From NCBI GenBank assembly GCA_038235165.1, contig JBBSUG010000027.1:1-64000 (forward strand): DNA of 64,000 nucleotides. Reading direction: 5' to 3'. The stretch is from GCA-002050365 sp038235165 (GTDB lineage: Bacteria; Acidobacteriota; Blastocatellia; Pyrinomonadales; Pyrinomonadaceae). A program made the translations under genes and the position numbers. Of this stretch, positions 62,062 through 64,000 are shown piece after piece. A model generated the notes under the pieces. The model saw only the letters and a list, made by a program, of their open reading frames with translations, had not been told where the DNA came from and made no database searches. Within the stretch, counting starts at the first letter, position 1. The number at the start of each line of letters is the position of its first letter.

Positions 62062-62697
62062 ATGAAAGTTACGGCAGATATGAAAGTTAAGGAGGTTTTG
62101 GAATTGGGCGAACATCTTTTGAGCGCTTTTATCTGGCTTGCGCCGGAATTCGAGCGTTTGAATTATCCGAAATTGCGGCGGGCGATGAGCGGCAGAGTAA
62201 CGGTCGCGCAGGCGGCGCGGATTGCGCGGATTCCTGTTTCCGAAGCATTATATGTTTTAAATCTCGCGGCGGGCGTTGATTCCGAAGAACTCGCCGAAGA
62301 ATTGCAAGTTTATTCGCGTGAAACGCACGAATTCCGCGAAACGAATCCGCCGTGCAAACCGCTGGAAATCTTAGGTTTGAAAGACACCGATGCGCGAATA
62401 ATTTTTGTTGACGTAATTGAGCAAGCCGAAACCCGTCAAGACCCGATGCCGAAGATTGCCAAAGGTCTGGTTTCGCTCAAACACGCCGAAGACGTGCTTC
62501 TCGTTCATCATCCGTTTGATCCGATTCCGCTTCGAGATATGTTTGCGCGGCGCGGCTACGCGAGTTGGGCGGAAGAACGCCGTTCGGGACACTGGTTTAT
62601 TTATTTCTACAAACCCGGCGCGGCGGTCGGCGCAGTTGCCTATCCGTCGGTGGATAATTTGGTCTATGCGAAATCAGCAGGCGCAGGACTTTTCTAA
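62062..62697 (+). CDS. DUF1858-DUF2249 protein
   Basis: 211 aa; GGAGG lies 12 bases before the ATG. An N-terminal DUF1858-like domain (about 1-65: MKVKEVLELGEHLLSAF...) is followed by a DUF2249 domain (about 105-190: LLVHHPFDPIPLRDMFARRGYASWAEERRSGHWFIYFYK), a TusA/SirA-like fold. Such proteins are repeatedly found with nitrite/NO reduction and hemerythrin genes. FNR-type control fits an oxygen- or NO-responsive role. Confidence 0.82.
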   Translation: MKVTADMKVKEVLELGEHLLSAFIWLAPEFERLNYPKLRRAMSGRVTVAQAARIARIPVSEALYVLNLAAGVDSEELAEELQVYSRETHEFRETNPPCKPLEILGLKDTDARIIFVDVIEQAETRQDPMPKIAKGLVSLKHAEDVLLVHHPFDPIPLRDMFARRGYASWAEERRSGHWFIYFYKPGAAVGAVAYPSVDNLVYAKSAGAGLF

Positions 62698-62707
62698 AAA
62701 AAATATT

Positions 62708-63040
62708 ATGAAAAACATTGAACTTATCAAGCAATTTGAATTGGGAAAAATTCCGCAAACTGAAAAAAACAAAGACGCGGCAAAAATTTTCGACGGCTCG
62801 CGGCGGCAGATGATGGAAGTGATTTTGCGAAACGGCGAAATCTTATCGAAGCATAAAGCACGCGAACCGATAACCGTTTTTTGTCTGGCTGGAAACGGCG
62901 TTTTTCGTGCGGGAAAAGATTTGGAAGATGAACAAAAACTCACCGCCGGAACTTTAATAACTCTCGAAGCGGAGATCGAACACGAAGTCGTCGCCGAGCC
63001 GGAAATTCACATTTTAGTTACGAAATTTAAAGATATGTAA
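62708..63040 (+). CDS. Cupin-like small protein
   Basis: 110 aa from ATG 62708, ten bases after the DUF2249 gene. A single beta-barrel (FDGSRRQMMEVILRNGEILSKHKAREPITVFCLAGNGVFRAG...LTAGTLITLEAEIEHEVVAEPEIHILVTKF) with His residues at the cupin positions. It may bind a metal or a small ligand; often seen with DUF2249 proteins. Co-transcribed with the previous gene. Confidence 0.75.
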   Translation: MKNIELIKQFELGKIPQTEKNKDAAKIFDGSRRQMMEVILRNGEILSKHKAREPITVFCLAGNGVFRAGKDLEDEQKLTAGTLITLEAEIEHEVVAEPEIHILVTKFKDM

Positions 63041-63055
63041 ACGGAGATGAAAGCA

Positions 63056-63097
63056 AACCGATTTCAAAAGTTTTCTTTATTAAAAGTTTAATCGGTT
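63056..63097. repeat. Inverted repeat between cupin and SdhB genes
   Basis: AACCGATT (63056-63063) and AATCGGTT (63090-63097). A hairpin 16 bases after the cupin stop; no T-run follows. Confidence 0.5.
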
Positions 63098-63129
63098 CGC
63101 ATTAAAATGCTTAAAAAGGCGGTAAGTTT

Positions 63130-63921
63130 ATGAGTTATTCCATCAAACACCCGGAACCGAAACGGGTTGAGCGTGATAGACCGAAGTTTATCAATATTCG
63201 CATCAAGCGGCGGGAAAAACCGGACGCGCCGCAGTATTGGGAAGAGTTTGAACTTCGCTACCGCCCGAATCTCAATGTCATTTCTTGTCTTATGGAAATT
63301 CGTAAAAATCCTGTAACAAAGGATGGAACACAAACCACGCCGCCGGTTTGGGATATGAATTGTCTGGAATCGGTTTGCGGCATCTGCACGATGATTATTA
63401 ACGGAACCGTGCGTCAGGCGTGTTCCGCTCTGATTGATAATCTTGAATTTCCGATTAATTTGGAGCCGATGACGAAATTTCCGAATGTGCGCGATTTGAC
63501 GGTTGACCGCACGGAGATGTTCGATCACCTTAAAAAAATTCACGCCTGGATTGAACTTGACGGAAGCTATGATTTAGGTCCCGGTCCGAAGATGAGTCAG
63601 GAAGAAACCGAAGAGCGTTACGCTTATTCGCGCTGTATGACTTGCGGTTGCTGTCTGGAAGCCTGTCCGCAATACGGCGACGGAAATTTTATCGGAGCGC
63701 AGACGCTGACGCAGTTCAGACTTTTCGATATGCACCCGACCGGAAAAATGACGCGCGATGCGCGGCTCGAAGGAATTATGCAGGAAGACGGCGTGCAGAA
63801 TTGCAGCAACGCGCAGAATTGCGTGCAGGTTTGCCCGATGTCCATTCCGACGACGAGAGCGATTTATGAAGCAAATCGCGCGACCGTAGTTCACGGCTTG
63901 TTCGGCTGGCTGAGAAAATAA
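63130..63921 (+). CDS. sdhB: Succinate dehydrogenase/fumarate reductase iron-sulfur subunit (SdhB/FrdB)
   Basis: 263 aa. 2Fe-2S ligands C78, C83, C86, C98 (NCLESVCGIC...RQAC), 4Fe-4S group CMTCGCCLEACP and 3Fe-4S group CSNAQNCVQVCP, the third being slightly expanded. The N-terminal 40 residues are basic. It would pass electrons from the flavoprotein to quinone. No sdhA or sdhC lies upstream, where they are usually found; they may follow beyond 64000. Confidence 0.9.
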   Translation: MSYSIKHPEPKRVERDRPKFINIRIKRREKPDAPQYWEEFELRYRPNLNVISCLMEIRKNPVTKDGTQTTPPVWDMNCLESVCGICTMIINGTVRQACSALIDNLEFPINLEPMTKFPNVRDLTVDRTEMFDHLKKIHAWIELDGSYDLGPGPKMSQEETEERYAYSRCMTCGCCLEACPQYGDGNFIGAQTLTQFRLFDMHPTGKMTRDARLEGIMQEDGVQNCSNAQNCVQVCPMSIPTTRAIYEANRATVVHGLFGWLRK

Positions 63922-64000
63922 ACTTGGTCTGAACATAAGTCTTGCAATATAAAAAGTTGTATCGAAAATGAAACATTTGAGGTCTATCAGAGACAGTTAT

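Noticed and set aside
62417..62707. Extension of the cupin gene upstream
   Set aside because: It overlaps the DUF1858-DUF2249 gene in another frame; only the part from 62708 forms a cupin domain.

Overview
The window looks like an acidobacterium, most likely class Blastocatellia. The grounds are indirect: moderate GC, an Oar-type TonB-dependent receptor with a carboxypeptidase-regulatory domain, a decayed two-component propeller gene, frequent TTG/GTG starts, and a secreted M28 peptidase with dockerin and cohesin modules. I could run no database search. No rRNA, tRNA or CRISPR was seen.

Layout. (1) 1-9931: copper/heavy-metal island. A multicopper oxidase and CopB sit behind a predicted sigma54 promoter. 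A MerR regulator follows, with a textbook MerR operator in front of a P1B ATPase that carries four YHS domains. The island ends with a small membrane protein, an NtrC-type regulator and its histidine kinase. (2) 10299-12443: secreted peptidase. (3) 12758-31282: carbohydrate locus. It has a ROK regulator, esterase, sodium/solute symporter, two SDRs, a signal-less sugar-binding protein, TonB receptor, GH38-like enzyme, Tat-exported alpha/alpha-barrel enzyme, alpha/beta hydrolase, enolase-superfamily dehydratase and FAH-family hydrolase. The last three genes fit a non-phosphorylative sugar-acid pathway. (4) 31379-34526: plasmid-type replication and partition module. Ten 19-bp iterons, a DnaA-box-like site, a Rep initiator, ParA and an unusual ParA partner are present, so the window is probably from a plasmid or secondary replicon, or holds an integrated one. 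Decayed genes follow (34.5-35.6 kb).

(5) 35662-52446: stress/dormancy island. Six universal stress protein genes, a P-type Ca2+-like ATPase, zinc alcohol dehydrogenase, FMN split-barrel protein, DUF5335, VIT/CCC1 transporter, DUF5676 and a Met-rich exported protein surround a sigma54 response regulator and a hybrid PAS kinase. Nearly every operon has a GG-N10-GC sigma54 promoter, and most have a pair of GYGAAA...TTTCGC sites 45-90 bp upstream. I read this as one regulon controlled by the local regulator, whose C-terminus resembles the toxin-binding tail of DUF1778/TacA antitoxins.

(6) 52490-63921: redox region. It holds an NDH-2/SQR-like flavoprotein, then an FNR-box-preceded operon for a NasC-like molybdopterin enzyme with membrane cytochrome b, 4Fe-4S protein, Rieske protein and small membrane protein, with a Usp gene inside. 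An intact IS4-type element (59464-60588) follows it. Further on are DUF3565, a TehA/SLAC1-type channel, a DUF1858-DUF2249 protein behind a second FNR-type box at -41.5, a cupin and a lone SdhB-type subunit. Regions 5 and 6 together suggest adaptation to low oxygen, nitrogen oxides or dormancy, much as in DosR- or Anr-type regulons of other phyla.
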